Of a DNA stretch of 64,000 nucleotides, positions 27,194 through 35,446 are shown in pieces. Position numbers and translations under genes: made by a program. Below the pieces are notes generated by a model. That model saw nothing but the letters and a program-made list of their open reading frames with translations. It was not told where the DNA came from and did no database searches. Each line of letters starts with the position of its first letter. The first letter of the stretch is position 1. The stretch comes from Nocardia abscessus (lineage in GTDB: Bacteria; Actinomycetota; Actinomycetes; Mycobacteriales; Mycobacteriaceae), in assembly GCF_015477775.1 (NCBI RefSeq), contig NZ_JADLQO010000019.1, positions 62,001-126,000 on the forward strand, given 5' to 3'.

Positions 27194-27727
27194 ATGAACA
27201 GCTTCGATGACGCTGTTGCGCGGCATCTTCGGTCCCAGCAGCAGTCATCCGATGACGAAACCGCTCGGCGCGCAGCGAAGTCGCGAGCCTGTGCCTCAGC
27301 TGCGGCGGAGATGTCGCGCCTACTCGCGCAACTCGCCGACTACCTCAACCAACATTCGCAACCGCGAGCGATCGAAATCGGTCCACGAGCGAAGTGGTAT
27401 AAGCGGCCCACGATGTCACCGCAAGGGCATGTGCTCAGCGACTACCGAGGAGGCTACCACCGGAGCATCGTAATGCTGCTACCCGACGGTCAACTGTGGA
27501 AATACCTTTCGGGCGAGCCTGCTGTTGTGCTCGATCTTCGCGCGGAGTTCGACCTTCCGTATACGTCGCACACTGGCGATGTGGGCATCGGCAAATTTCT
27601 GTTCTCCGCCGACATATCGTCAGGAGCGCTCTGTGCTAGTACGAAAACCCACGACGGTGAAACGTGGCGCAGGGTGGACCCTTCCGAGGCACTGGCGGAG
27701 ATCGCGGCCAACTTCTGCACCAGCTGA
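27194..27727 (+). CDS. Small unknown protein between paralogues
   Basis: A 177-aa protein. The N-terminus is a charged helix (DDAVARHLRSQQQ then RRAAKSRACASAAAEM) followed by a mixed domain with VMLLPDGQLWKYL. It has AGAAGG just before the ATG. The general plan (N-terminal helix, then a small domain with a PDG/EGEV-type hairpin) recalls the two neighbours at 25326 and 28172, but direct similarity is weak. Function unknown. Confidence 0.6.
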   Translation: MNSFDDAVARHLRSQQQSSDDETARRAAKSRACASAAAEMSRLLAQLADYLNQHSQPRAIEIGPRAKWYKRPTMSPQGHVLSDYRGGYHRSIVMLLPDGQLWKYLSGEPAVVLDLRAEFDLPYTSHTGDVGIGKFLFSADISSGALCASTKTHDGETWRRVDPSEALAEIAANFCTS

Positions 27728-28171
27728 GCCCACCACGGTGTTCACGGACTGCACCCGGCACACCATGTCGGCGCCTTGCGGCGTGAACATGCCTCCCACG
27801 AGCACGTCAGCGGCAACGAGACCGGCGCGCGGGTCGTGCGATCGTGGATCCTGGCCGGCGGCGTCCAGTACCTGATCGTGCTGCGCGCGCACCTGCTGAC
27901 CGGCCGCCCGCTCGCACGGCCCTGGCTGGGGCAGGGATGTTGTGACGAAGCAGCCTATCTGTTACTTCGGCATCATTTCTGTCACCGGATTTGCGGCGGC
28001 GCCAGGGGCGGGGACGACCTTCGGCGTAGGAAGTGATGGCGCTCGCCGGTTGTTCATGCGCGTTCAGCCACATCGCCGGATTCTCTGGCAGACCATAGCG
28101 GCTGGTCAGATGATCGCCCTCGGTCGTGACGGTCGCCAGTTGCGCGGTGGCAGCACAATCGCCCCTGCTAG
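27728..28171. other. Gap without a supported gene
   Basis: About 440 bases. Several frames are open on both strands but none shows a motif, a relative in the window or a ribosome site. Confidence 0.3.
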
Positions 28172-28687
28172 TCAGTCTCTACCGCCTGCAAGTATCGTCC
28201 GCAGAGCCTCCCGGAGCATGTCCGAAAGCCTTTCTGGGAATTCTTCGCCGTTATATGAGCTCCTGTCGATGTACGGCAGCAGGAACGGTTGTGTTCGCGC
28301 CGAGCGCTTCTGAACTCTGGTCTGACGAACCTCTCCACCTGGTGTAACCACCCAGTAATCGGGGTAGCCGTCCTGCGGGCGGCCACGCTTAGCCGGACGC
28401 TGGCCCGCTACTTCGCTTTTGGTCCAAGGTCCAATATGCCAACCTGTAACCGTCTCGCTGGTCGTCTTTGTGAGCCACTCGAAGTTTGGGCCATTCATGA
28501 AGTAGCTCTGGCGCTGGTACGTACACGTATAGGCGACCGGCGGTATCCCAAGTTCCTTCATCGCCTCGATGAACTCGCCGATCTCACGGGTCTGGCGCTG
28601 CGCTAACCGTTGCAAACCATCTGAAGCGCTGACCCTCGCCGCCATAGCTTGCTGTTGACTCCGACGGGCATCATCGAGCAATCCCAT
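28172..28687 (-). CDS. Small unknown protein, paralogue of 25326-25811
   Basis: A 171-aa protein. Its N-terminus (GLLDDARRSQQQAM) corresponds to GLWEEAEAASAKNK of the other copy, which is why the internal ATG is preferred over the longer frame. A Gln/Arg-rich helix, the IEAMKELGIPP segment, a DYWVVTPGGEV hairpin and a C-terminal helix follow. The family is unknown. Duplication with divergence suggests a variable partner or immunity-type role, which is inference. Confidence 0.65.
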   Translation of the reverse strand: MGLLDDARRSQQQAMAARVSASDGLQRLAQRQTREIGEFIEAMKELGIPPVAYTCTYQRQSYFMNGPNFEWLTKTTSETVTGWHIGPWTKSEVAGQRPAKRGRPQDGYPDYWVVTPGGEVRQTRVQKRSARTQPFLLPYIDRSSYNGEEFPERLSDMLREALRTILAGGRD

Positions 28688-29355
28688 CTGCGCAACAGTA
28701 CTCGCTGCCAATTTGGCGGGTGAGTTGTTTGGACAGGGTGGTGTGCCCGGGTATGGCGAATTGGACTTCCGACTGTTCTCGGCAGGCGTGCACGCTAGTC
28801 ATGGATTCCGACGGCGCAGACGGTCGGTGCCGGGCGTGAGGGATGATCACAGCCAATCGAGCGTGACGGCAGAGAGACTGGCAGCAATCGCTTCCGCAGC
28901 GGCGAGTGAGGACATGACCGCTTGTGAGCGCGCGAGGGCTAATTTTGGTGTCGAGAGCAGTACGTCGAGAATGGCTTCGGCGACGGCGATCCTGGTCGAG
29001 CTGTCAGAGCTGGCCGAACGGAGCCCCAGCCACACCGCCAGCTGACGCCACAGGGTGTCAGTCCACCCGGGCGACGATGTCAGCCATGAGCGTCCGATGC
29101 AGCGCCATCACATTCCCGCGCCCATACATCAGCCAACTCCCGTTCGGTGGCGGTTCGCGGTCACGGCCGGTCGGGGACCCACTGACATCGAAGTGAAAAT
29201 CATTCACTGACATCTTGGTGGGAAGTCGCAGCTTTCCGGCTGCGTGCGTGTGTTTCCCTGTCAGATGTCAGTAGATGCACCGGTCGGCGGGGACGCTGCT
29301 CTCGGAACTCGGCACGGAGCTGCGGGGCCGCGTGACTCCGTTCGGGTGGGGCCGG
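28688..29355. other. Gap with IS-end-like repeat cluster D
   Basis: About 670 bases. Overlapping short frames near 28850-29040 on both strands cannot be told apart as coding. The right part carries TGACATC-type units at 29181-29273, listed separately. Confidence 0.35.
29181..29273. repeat. IS-end-like repeat cluster D
   Basis: Two direct units begin CACTGACATC (near 29180 and 29205) and a unit GTCAGATGTCAGT lies at about 29260-29273. They resemble the units of clusters A-C but are more diverged. Confidence 0.45.
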
Positions 29356-30318
29356 TCACTCATTGAATGATGGGTGAAGTTTCCACAGCGCCAGAAGGGT
29401 CTTGCTTAGGTCCGGAGGCAGGGTGACATCGGTGCCGGCGGCGAGTGCGCGGTTGAAGCTGTGTGTCTGGCCCGGGGACAGGTGCGCGCGGATCGCGGTT
29501 GTTTTGCGGCTGCGGTGGCCGCGTTGTTCCCTGATGAGCTGGTAGGTGCCGGTGCCGCGGGTCGGTATGGGAGACACTGCCGGTGAGCAGGTGACCGCCG
29601 GGCGCAGGATGGTGTGACGGGTGTCGTGGTAGCGCAGCAGTACGGTGTGGATCGGGTAGCCGGTGTCGCCGTCCGGGAGTTGGAATGCCTCCACCGGGAA
29701 TTCGGGTATGTCTTCGATTGTCTCCGCGATCGCGGCTCGTTCGCTGGTGTTGAGGTCGTCGTATTCGGTGGGGACCAGCATGACGGCGGCGACGCGACGG
29801 GGAAGCAACCCGGTTTCGGCGGAGACTGCGTTGACGCCGGGGACCGGAGTGGCACGTGGCGCCTGGTCCCACACCTGCTGCAGATACTGCAGGTATTCCT
29901 CGGTGATCAGTGTCGCGTCTACGGCGATGGCGTGGATGTAATTGCGGGTGTCGCGCACGAGGGATTTCACGTCGGTGATCACGACTGCTTCGTCGCTGGC
30001 CTGCGAATGTGCTGAGGCGTTGGCTGATCCGATGACCGCGTGATCGGCGGTTGCGGCGACTTTGGCGTGCAGCCGTGCCGACGTTTTCACGGTGACACCG
30101 CGAGCCATCAGCGTGGCGATGGCCGCCGGTGAGGTGGCGTGTGAGGCGACTGCTTCCTTGCTTGCATTGACCACCAGAAGATCTCCGCGCCGCAATCCCC
30201 GCAGCAGCCGAGGACCGTCGATACCGAGATAGGCGATGGCAGCGGCCCGGGGGCCGGTGCTGGCCAGTGCGGCGCTGATGCGTTTCCACGGTGTCGTTCC
30301 GACGAACTCGGTACCCAT
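29356..30318 (-). CDS. Phospholipase-D-fold protein (single HKD-like motif)
   Basis: A 320-aa protein. Residues 84-102 contain LHAKV and IGSANAS, the HxK...N pattern of PLD-superfamily phosphodiesterases, a fold shared by several nucleases. Only one copy of the motif is present, so activity would need a dimer. The last 150 residues are unrecognised. It is divergent from an OGG-like glycosylase gene with only 98 bases between the starts, so the two may be co-regulated. A nuclease role is inferred. Confidence 0.7.
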   Translation of the reverse strand: MGTEFVGTTPWKRISAALASTGPRAAAIAYLGIDGPRLLRGLRRGDLLVVNASKEAVASHATSPAAIATLMARGVTVKTSARLHAKVAATADHAVIGSANASAHSQASDEAVVITDVKSLVRDTRNYIHAIAVDATLITEEYLQYLQQVWDQAPRATPVPGVNAVSAETGLLPRRVAAVMLVPTEYDDLNTSERAAIAETIEDIPEFPVEAFQLPDGDTGYPIHTVLLRYHDTRHTILRPAVTCSPAVSPIPTRGTGTYQLIREQRGHRSRKTTAIRAHLSPGQTHSFNRALAAGTDVTLPPDLSKTLLALWKLHPSFNE

Positions 30319-30416
30319 AGGCCGATCATGGCATCACAGATCGTGGCGCACCCGGCAGTCACCGCGCATAGTGGGCGGCTGCCAGCACCCGATGCGGACA
30401 GCGATGTGGATGGTTC

Positions 30417-31109
30417 ATGCTCGATGCCGTGACCGCCGATGTGTTGCTCGATGCGCCCGCCGGGTTGAAGCAGTGGTTGTCCGGCGCCGATGCCCAGGAG
30501 GTGATCTTCGCCCACCGCATCGAGATAGTCCCGCAATGGTGGGCGCACAATTTGGCCGCTTACGGCTTCGACAATCCGGTGGTGGACACCAGCGTGAGCC
30601 GCGGGCAGTTGTTCGCCATGGCCGATGCCGCGGTCGTGTCGGGCGAGGGAGCGTTGGCGTTGCTGTGGAACAGCCTCGCATGGGGTGTGGGTCGCCGAGC
30701 CCGCAACAATCGGCAGCGGATCGCGTCGATGGCGGCCGGCCGCGACAACCACGCCGCGCTGCTGGTCGAGGCCGCCCGCGCGAGCCGCAGTGACCCGGTG
30801 GCGGCCTACGCCCTGCTGCGGCCTTCGCCGTATCGGAATGCGGTGCGATGGTTGGGGCCTGCGTTCTTCACCAAATTCCTCTACTTCGCCGGCGGTGGCC
30901 GCGCCGATCACCCCTGCTGCATCATCGACAACCGCGTCGCCGCCGCGTTGCGAGCAGCCGGCTGGGCAGGGTTGGCTGGCAGCGGATGGAGTCCCGATGT
31001 CTACGGCCGGTATCTGCGTTTGTTGCATAGGTGGCAAAACGAGTGTGATTGCACCCGCCCCGATCTGATCGAGCGGTGGCTTTTCGACACCGGCTCCCTC
31101 GCTACCTGA
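30417..31109 (+). CDS. OGG-fold DNA-glycosylase-like protein
   Basis: A 230-aa protein. The segment FFTKFLYFAGG (about 150-160) with Lys153, followed by IIDNRVAAALR (Asp171), matches the lysine and aspartate of 8-oxoguanine glycosylase-type proteins. These remove oxidised guanine by forming a Schiff base. A canonical HhH motif is not evident. This is the second glycosylase-like gene in the window. It starts near a GGATGG site. Confidence 0.55.
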   Translation: MLDAVTADVLLDAPAGLKQWLSGADAQEVIFAHRIEIVPQWWAHNLAAYGFDNPVVDTSVSRGQLFAMADAAVVSGEGALALLWNSLAWGVGRRARNNRQRIASMAAGRDNHAALLVEAARASRSDPVAAYALLRPSPYRNAVRWLGPAFFTKFLYFAGGGRADHPCCIIDNRVAAALRAAGWAGLAGSGWSPDVYGRYLRLLHRWQNECDCTRPDLIERWLFDTGSLAT

Positions 31110-31297
31110 CAGCCACGAGCGGACGAGACGAGCTGCCGGGAGTAGTGCTGGGTATTTGGTCGGATCCGCCTGCTGAGGGCTGGGGTGGCCTGGAGTTGCA
31201 GCCGCCGTGCATCCCGGCACTCTCGGCCTGAGCAGATCGGATGCTTGGGCGGTCTGAATGTGCGGGAGTTTGCCCAGCCGCCCTCCAGCGGCTCTCG

Positions 31298-31519
31298 CTA
31301 TTCGCGTACCTCGACGTCCAAGACGTACTCAAGGTCTCTGATCTGGCCGGCCACCTCTTCGGGACAGGAGATCACGAGTCGGTCGGCGCCGCAGAGTTGG
31401 ACGACCTCGGCATCGGTGGTGGCGAGCCAGTCGAAGAACTGTGTCCGCACCCCGCGCGGCGTCGCACTCTCGCCTCGAAGGCATGGATCGAGGCGGACGA
31501 GGTAGGTGCGGGGGGACGT
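31298..31519 (-). CDS. Short ORF with no start codon, hypothetical or remnant
   Basis: A coding-like leftward frame (RTYLVRLDPCLRGES, TQFFDWLATTDAEVVQLCG, LVISCPEEVAGQIRDLEY) of about 73 aa. AAAGGAG lies just upstream, but the codons after it are GTC and ACG rather than a normal start. A run of six C follows and could hide an indel. It is either a gene with a sequence error or a remnant. Confidence 0.4.
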   Translation of the reverse strand, partial: TSPRTYLVRLDPCLRGESATPRGVRTQFFDWLATTDAEVVQLCGADRLVISCPEEVAGQIRDLEYVLDVEVRE

Positions 31520-31642
31520 GACGCTCTCCTTTGCTGTGGCGGCCCGGTGGCCCTGGCGGGGTCGCGGGCGAGCTGCCGCCTGGCGGGAGGGCGGCCGGGG
31601 TCCTTGCCCTATCCGGCGGCGGACCTGTTGCTCCAGTGTCGT

Positions 31643-31996
31643 TCACAGGTCGGGTTCTCGAGCGTGTCCGGTCGGGAATGGAATCGGAATGCGATCACCG
31701 GGCCGGTCGGCTTCGATCGCTCCGAGACGAGCGGTGAGCCCGGCCAGCGTGGTGATGCGGCTTCGGCCGCGCGGTTCGCCAACGAGCAAGACTTCGACCG
31801 CGCAGCCGTGCACGGTATCCTCCGCGACGGAACGGTCCAGGACGGTCACGATCGTGGTGAAGGGTTCGCGGCCGCGGTCGAGGTAGCCCGCTCCGGCATC
31901 GGAGGGCCGTAGCTCCACGAATCCGCCGAAGACGGCTCTTCTGAGATGAAGCGTGTTACCGACTGGTAGGTGTGGGTAGTCGCGGGAGTGGTGCAT
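31643..31996 (-). CDS. Hypothetical protein, 117 aa
   Basis: A coding-like frame starting at ATG with little ribosome site. It includes FVELRPSDAGAGYLDRGRE and TTLAGLTARLGAIEADRPGD. No family recognised. It is divergent from the ferritin-like gene with 47 bases between starts and precedes the startless ORF at 31298-31519. Confidence 0.5.
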   Translation of the reverse strand: MHHSRDYPHLPVGNTLHLRRAVFGGFVELRPSDAGAGYLDRGREPFTTIVTVLDRSVAEDTVHGCAVEVLLVGEPRGRSRITTLAGLTARLGAIEADRPGDRIPIPFPTGHAREPDL

Positions 31997-32043
31997 CGTT
32001 GCGCCGACCCGATGCTGTCACACACCGGAGGGACGCGATTCGC

Positions 32044-33003
32044 ATGAGCACACCTGACACCTCTACTTTGCTGGCGCAGTTGCGCGCGGTGCTGTCGTTG
32101 ACCAACACCGAGATCCAGATCGCCGCGACCCGCATCGCCCAAGCCCGCACCGAAGCGGTGCGGCGGGAACTGTCGGAGAACGCCGACAACGCCCGCGCCC
32201 GCGCGCAAGCCATCGAGGCCGCCATCCGCGACCTGGGCGGTGTCCCGGAGTTGGTCGGCCCGTTCCTGGGTCAGGCCGCCGCGGCGGTCAAGGCGATGGT
32301 CGAGCAAGCGCTGCCGTTCGATGAGGCCCTGCTCGGTGACCTGACACTCGAACACCAACTGGTCGACCGCGCCCGCTACATCAAGGCCCTCGCGACCACC
32401 GCCCAGCTACCCGAGGTGGTGGCCTTGGCGGAGCGGTTGATCACCGCGCATTCGGCGACGGTGGACTGGCTGACCACCGTCCTGGCCGAGGACGCCCTCG
32501 GCGGCCCGGCCGCGCTGCGCCGCACCCCCTTGCAGGCGGCCGCCGGAACCGCGGTGAAACTGTTCAACCTCCCGGTCACCTGGTCTGCTCGGGGCCTGGA
32601 CCGGGCCTTGGACACCGTGCGAGCCGCCCCACCCGCGCTGGGTGGATTACTGGCCCAAGGCGCGCGGGCGGGTGATGTCGCCGTCAAAACCCTCTCCGCG
32701 TCTCGTGACGCCGCGCTGGAGACCGCCGAGCAGGTCACTCGCCGCGAAGGCGCCGACGCCGCTGCCGATGCCCTGCGGTCGATCCGCACCAGCGGGGTCC
32801 CCGAGCCCCGCGAGTTGCCGATCGGTGACTACGACGAGCTCAACGTCTCCCAAGCCGTCGCCGCGGTGAAGGAACTCACCGACCCCGCCGACATCCGCGC
32901 GATCGTCGCCTACGAGGAGGCCCACAAGAACCGCCACGGCGTCGTCTCCGCCGCACAAACCCGACTCGCCGCCATCGCCCAAGAAGTCGCCGGCCTCATC
33001 TGA
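32044..33003 (+). CDS. Ferritin-like/lipid-droplet-associated-type helical protein
   Basis: A 319-aa helical, Ala-rich protein. The N-terminal 100 residues resemble the ferritin-like helical bundle of actinobacterial proteins of unknown function. The C-terminus has the motif LPIGDYDELNVSQAV followed by IVAYEEAHKNRHGV, which I know from many mycolic-acid-bacterial proteins associated with lipid droplets or the envelope. GGAGGG lies about 11 bases before the ATG. No metal-ligand set is clear, so ferroxidase activity is not claimed. Confidence 0.65.
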   Translation: MSTPDTSTLLAQLRAVLSLTNTEIQIAATRIAQARTEAVRRELSENADNARARAQAIEAAIRDLGGVPELVGPFLGQAAAAVKAMVEQALPFDEALLGDLTLEHQLVDRARYIKALATTAQLPEVVALAERLITAHSATVDWLTTVLAEDALGGPAALRRTPLQAAAGTAVKLFNLPVTWSARGLDRALDTVRAAPPALGGLLAQGARAGDVAVKTLSASRDAALETAEQVTRREGADAAADALRSIRTSGVPEPRELPIGDYDELNVSQAVAAVKELTDPADIRAIVAYEEAHKNRHGVVSAAQTRLAAIAQEVAGLI

Positions 33004-33602
33004 CCATCATCGCTTCAGGGACCGCAGCGCGGTTGGGTCCACTCCCAGGCCGCCCTGCTCTGCGACAGCTCGCCACCGGGCGAGCGGAGTACGTGGGTGG
33101 CCGACCCGCTTCACCGCTCGCGGCTGGGGGCGACGACGGCCTGCACCCACGCCTGCTGGCCGTTGTCGATCGCCAGAGCTGTGTCGCAGACCTGCGGACC
33201 CCTGTGTGACCACGACGTTGGTGCTGCGCTGGTGAGGGTGCCTCACGGCGAGAGCCGTAGTGGTGTCGGCGAGACCTGCGTAACCATTACCGCGGTAGGG
33301 AGACTGCTCGATGATCTGCGGTAGACAGGGGTAGAGAGAGGGAGACTCCATCCTGCAAGGAGTGGATGTGGACATGGCAGCGCTAAACGATCTCTGAGCC
33401 GCGCCCGCCGGCGGCATCTTTGGCGAAGACGTCGCGCGGGTCGTCGACGGGGTGCGGCGGTGAGCACCACACCCGATCCGAACAGCTTGCTGGCGCAGTG
33501 GGGTCCGCGAACGACACGGATCTCTGCTGGCGCACGTCGACGGAGCGCGGGCAGCGGTCGCTTCGGTAGCGGAAACTGCCCGGCGCCGCGGGCGAACCGG
33601 TC
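33004..33602. other. Gap without a supported gene
   Basis: About 600 bases. Short frames occur (for example one from GTG near 33462) but they break after a few dozen codons, which suggests decayed sequence. Confidence 0.3.
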
Positions 33603-33866
33603 GTGGTCTGCACCGACCGGGGGCTGAATGCGCTCCCGCCACGTACGCCCGGGGTGCCCGCACCCTATGCGGTGGTGGGCGACGGTGACCGCTGTCTGGT
33701 GTACGTCAGGGCACCGACGGGAGAGTGGACTTATGTCCTTGTCCCGGACCATGACATCGATCCGGGACTCCTGCCACGCACGGACCTCTGCGGCTGGACG
33801 CTGTGGCGGCTCGACGACCCTGCGACCCAGCTGCGGGAGGTTGACGGGCCGCCCTCGCGGCGATGA
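33603..33866 (+). CDS. Short ORF, hypothetical
   Basis: An 87-aa GTG-started frame with coding-like content (APYAVVGDGDRCLVYVRAP, WTYVLVPDHDIDPGLLP). The same frame is open upstream for about ten codons (LPGAAGEPVVV) to a stop codon, so this may be the 3' part of a broken gene. Confidence 0.35.
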   Translation: MVCTDRGLNALPPRTPGVPAPYAVVGDGDRCLVYVRAPTGEWTYVLVPDHDIDPGLLPRTDLCGWTLWRLDDPATQLREVDGPPSRR

Positions 33867-34258
33867 CCACGACTACGGGCCGCCTGGCGAGGCCCGGGTT
33901 GGGTGTGGGTGGTGTTTCGGGTCGGTGACCGAGATGGTGGCGCAGCAGTCATGCGCGGTGAGGCGGATAACGCTGCACGGTGGCGTACGCGTTGACCGGT
34001 GCGAATAAGAGGATCCCGGCGCCGGGGTGGCGGTGATCCGGTCGCGGGGCGGCGCTGCGGGCTGGTGCGGGTACTCGATGCGACCCGGGTGCGGGCCCGG
34101 CTGGGTTTACTCGATCCCCACGGCGGCGCCGTCGGATCCAGGGATTGCCGCCGGGGGTGCTCGCACCGCTCGACCTTCAACCACTTCAAGGGATTCCTCC
34201 GGTGTGTTGGCGGATAGCCTCGGCCGCGGCCGGCGGGGCCGTGGTTGCGGCAGGATGT
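33867..34258. other. Gap without a supported gene
   Basis: About 390 bases with no motif-bearing frame; probable promoter of the GIY-YIG-like gene at its right end. Confidence 0.3.
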
Positions 34259-34771
34259 ATGAGCATGGCGAGTTCCAGTAAGCGACAGCGCAGGTTAGCT
34301 CTCGACGTCTTCGCGGACCTGACCTGGGAGTGGGTGCCGGACTATCAGCAGTGGAAGTACGAGCGCTGGCTGCTGGATTTCGACACGACCGGCCTGCTGG
34401 ACTACCCGGAGGATGATTCGTTCGGCTACCTCTACGTCCTGCGGTTGAGCGAGGGCTGGATCAAGGTCGGGCGCACCGGGAGATGGGGCACGCGCCGCCA
34501 CACCTTGCGCAGGCAGCTGCGCGCGCGGCACACACTGGGCGTCGAGCAGGAGTGGAAGAGCGCGGCCATACCGTCGAGTGAGCTGGGCCGTGCCGAATCG
34601 CTGGTGAAGGCCTACGCCAGACGGATCGCGGACCACTCCCGCCTGTCCTATGCCCGGGATCGCCGCGGCGTGACCGGCCGCAGCGAGGAAACCGAGATGT
34701 TCCACGGCGCCGATTTCGGCATGGTGCGTGCCTACGCCGACGTGATCGGACGCTGCGAAGCAGCCTGGTGA
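34259..34771 (+). CDS. GIY-YIG-like (T5orf172/MUG113-type) protein
   Basis: A 170-aa protein. Residues 56-73 (FGYLYVLRLSEGWIKVGR) follow the pattern Gx(L/I)YVL...IKVGRT of the T5orf172 branch of GIY-YIG nucleases, found in phage and mobile-element proteins, with an Arg-rich helix afterwards. The catalytic Glu expected near the C-terminus cannot be assigned with certainty. It starts at ATGAGCATG; either ATG is possible. A nuclease role is inferred. Confidence 0.55.
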   Translation: MSMASSSKRQRRLALDVFADLTWEWVPDYQQWKYERWLLDFDTTGLLDYPEDDSFGYLYVLRLSEGWIKVGRTGRWGTRRHTLRRQLRARHTLGVEQEWKSAAIPSSELGRAESLVKAYARRIADHSRLSYARDRRGVTGRSEETEMFHGADFGMVRAYADVIGRCEAAW

Positions 34772-35446
34772 AGGTGCTGGCTGGTGTCCGAAAGGGCATG
34801 AGCGGCAACTCGGAGGCCCGGTCGTTCAATACCCTTGTGGGAAGGGGATGCACCGCGTTTGTTCGGCCGCCGGTGGTGCGCTGTTGCCCAGGCGTCGATC
34901 GAGCGGTGCGGTTCCAGTCGATACGGCCGGCAGCCGGACATGCCGACGGCTCGACCGGCGGCAGACCCGCTGCGTCACGGCCAGCGTCATCCATTCCGCA
35001 GGCCGAGCAGCTAACCAGGTCACGATCGAGCGTCATGCGAGACCTCGTGCGGGAACTCACCTCACGGCGGTGTGCACCGCGGGCATATCGTTTCGACCAC
35101 CCGGTGAGCATGGGTTCCGGCGAACAGCGATGCGTCTCTGCCGAACTGGCGCCGCGCCTACCAATGTGGCATGGCGACGGCACGGGGAAAGAACGAGGCA
35201 TGGTCGACAGGGGAAGCTTCGGCGAGGTCGTGCGGAGACACCTCGATCGGTGCGATCCAGGCGATTGGCAGTGCTGTGCTGAACTGCCGCGCTGCGCCAT
35301 CAAGAACCAAGTCTCCCACACCACGTGTTGACAGACCCGACGATGGCGCGGCTGCTGGATCCGTCTTCGAGCTGAGCGCGGGGCACGCCTGTAGTCAGGC
35401 GTGCAAGCACTGGGGTGCGTTCACGGCTGAATGTCGTTGCTCCATA
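34772..35446. other. Gap without a supported gene
   Basis: About 675 bases between the GIY-YIG-like gene and the 3' end of the KAP NTPase gene. A rightward frame from 34768 is open but has unlikely composition and no motif. Nothing else is seen. Confidence 0.3.

Noticed and set aside
31241..31912. A 223-codon plus-strand frame
   Set aside because: The opposite strand has better coding composition here (31298-31519 and 31643-31996); the plus frame lacks a ribosome site and motif.
32044..33003. Calling the helical protein a true ferritin or bacterioferritin
   Set aside because: No set of Glu/His iron ligands in ferritin spacing is visible.
34768..35331. A 187-codon frame after the GIY-YIG-like gene
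   Set aside because: Composition is Arg/Ser/Cys-rich and irregular, no ribosome site, no motif; it is treated as non-coding.
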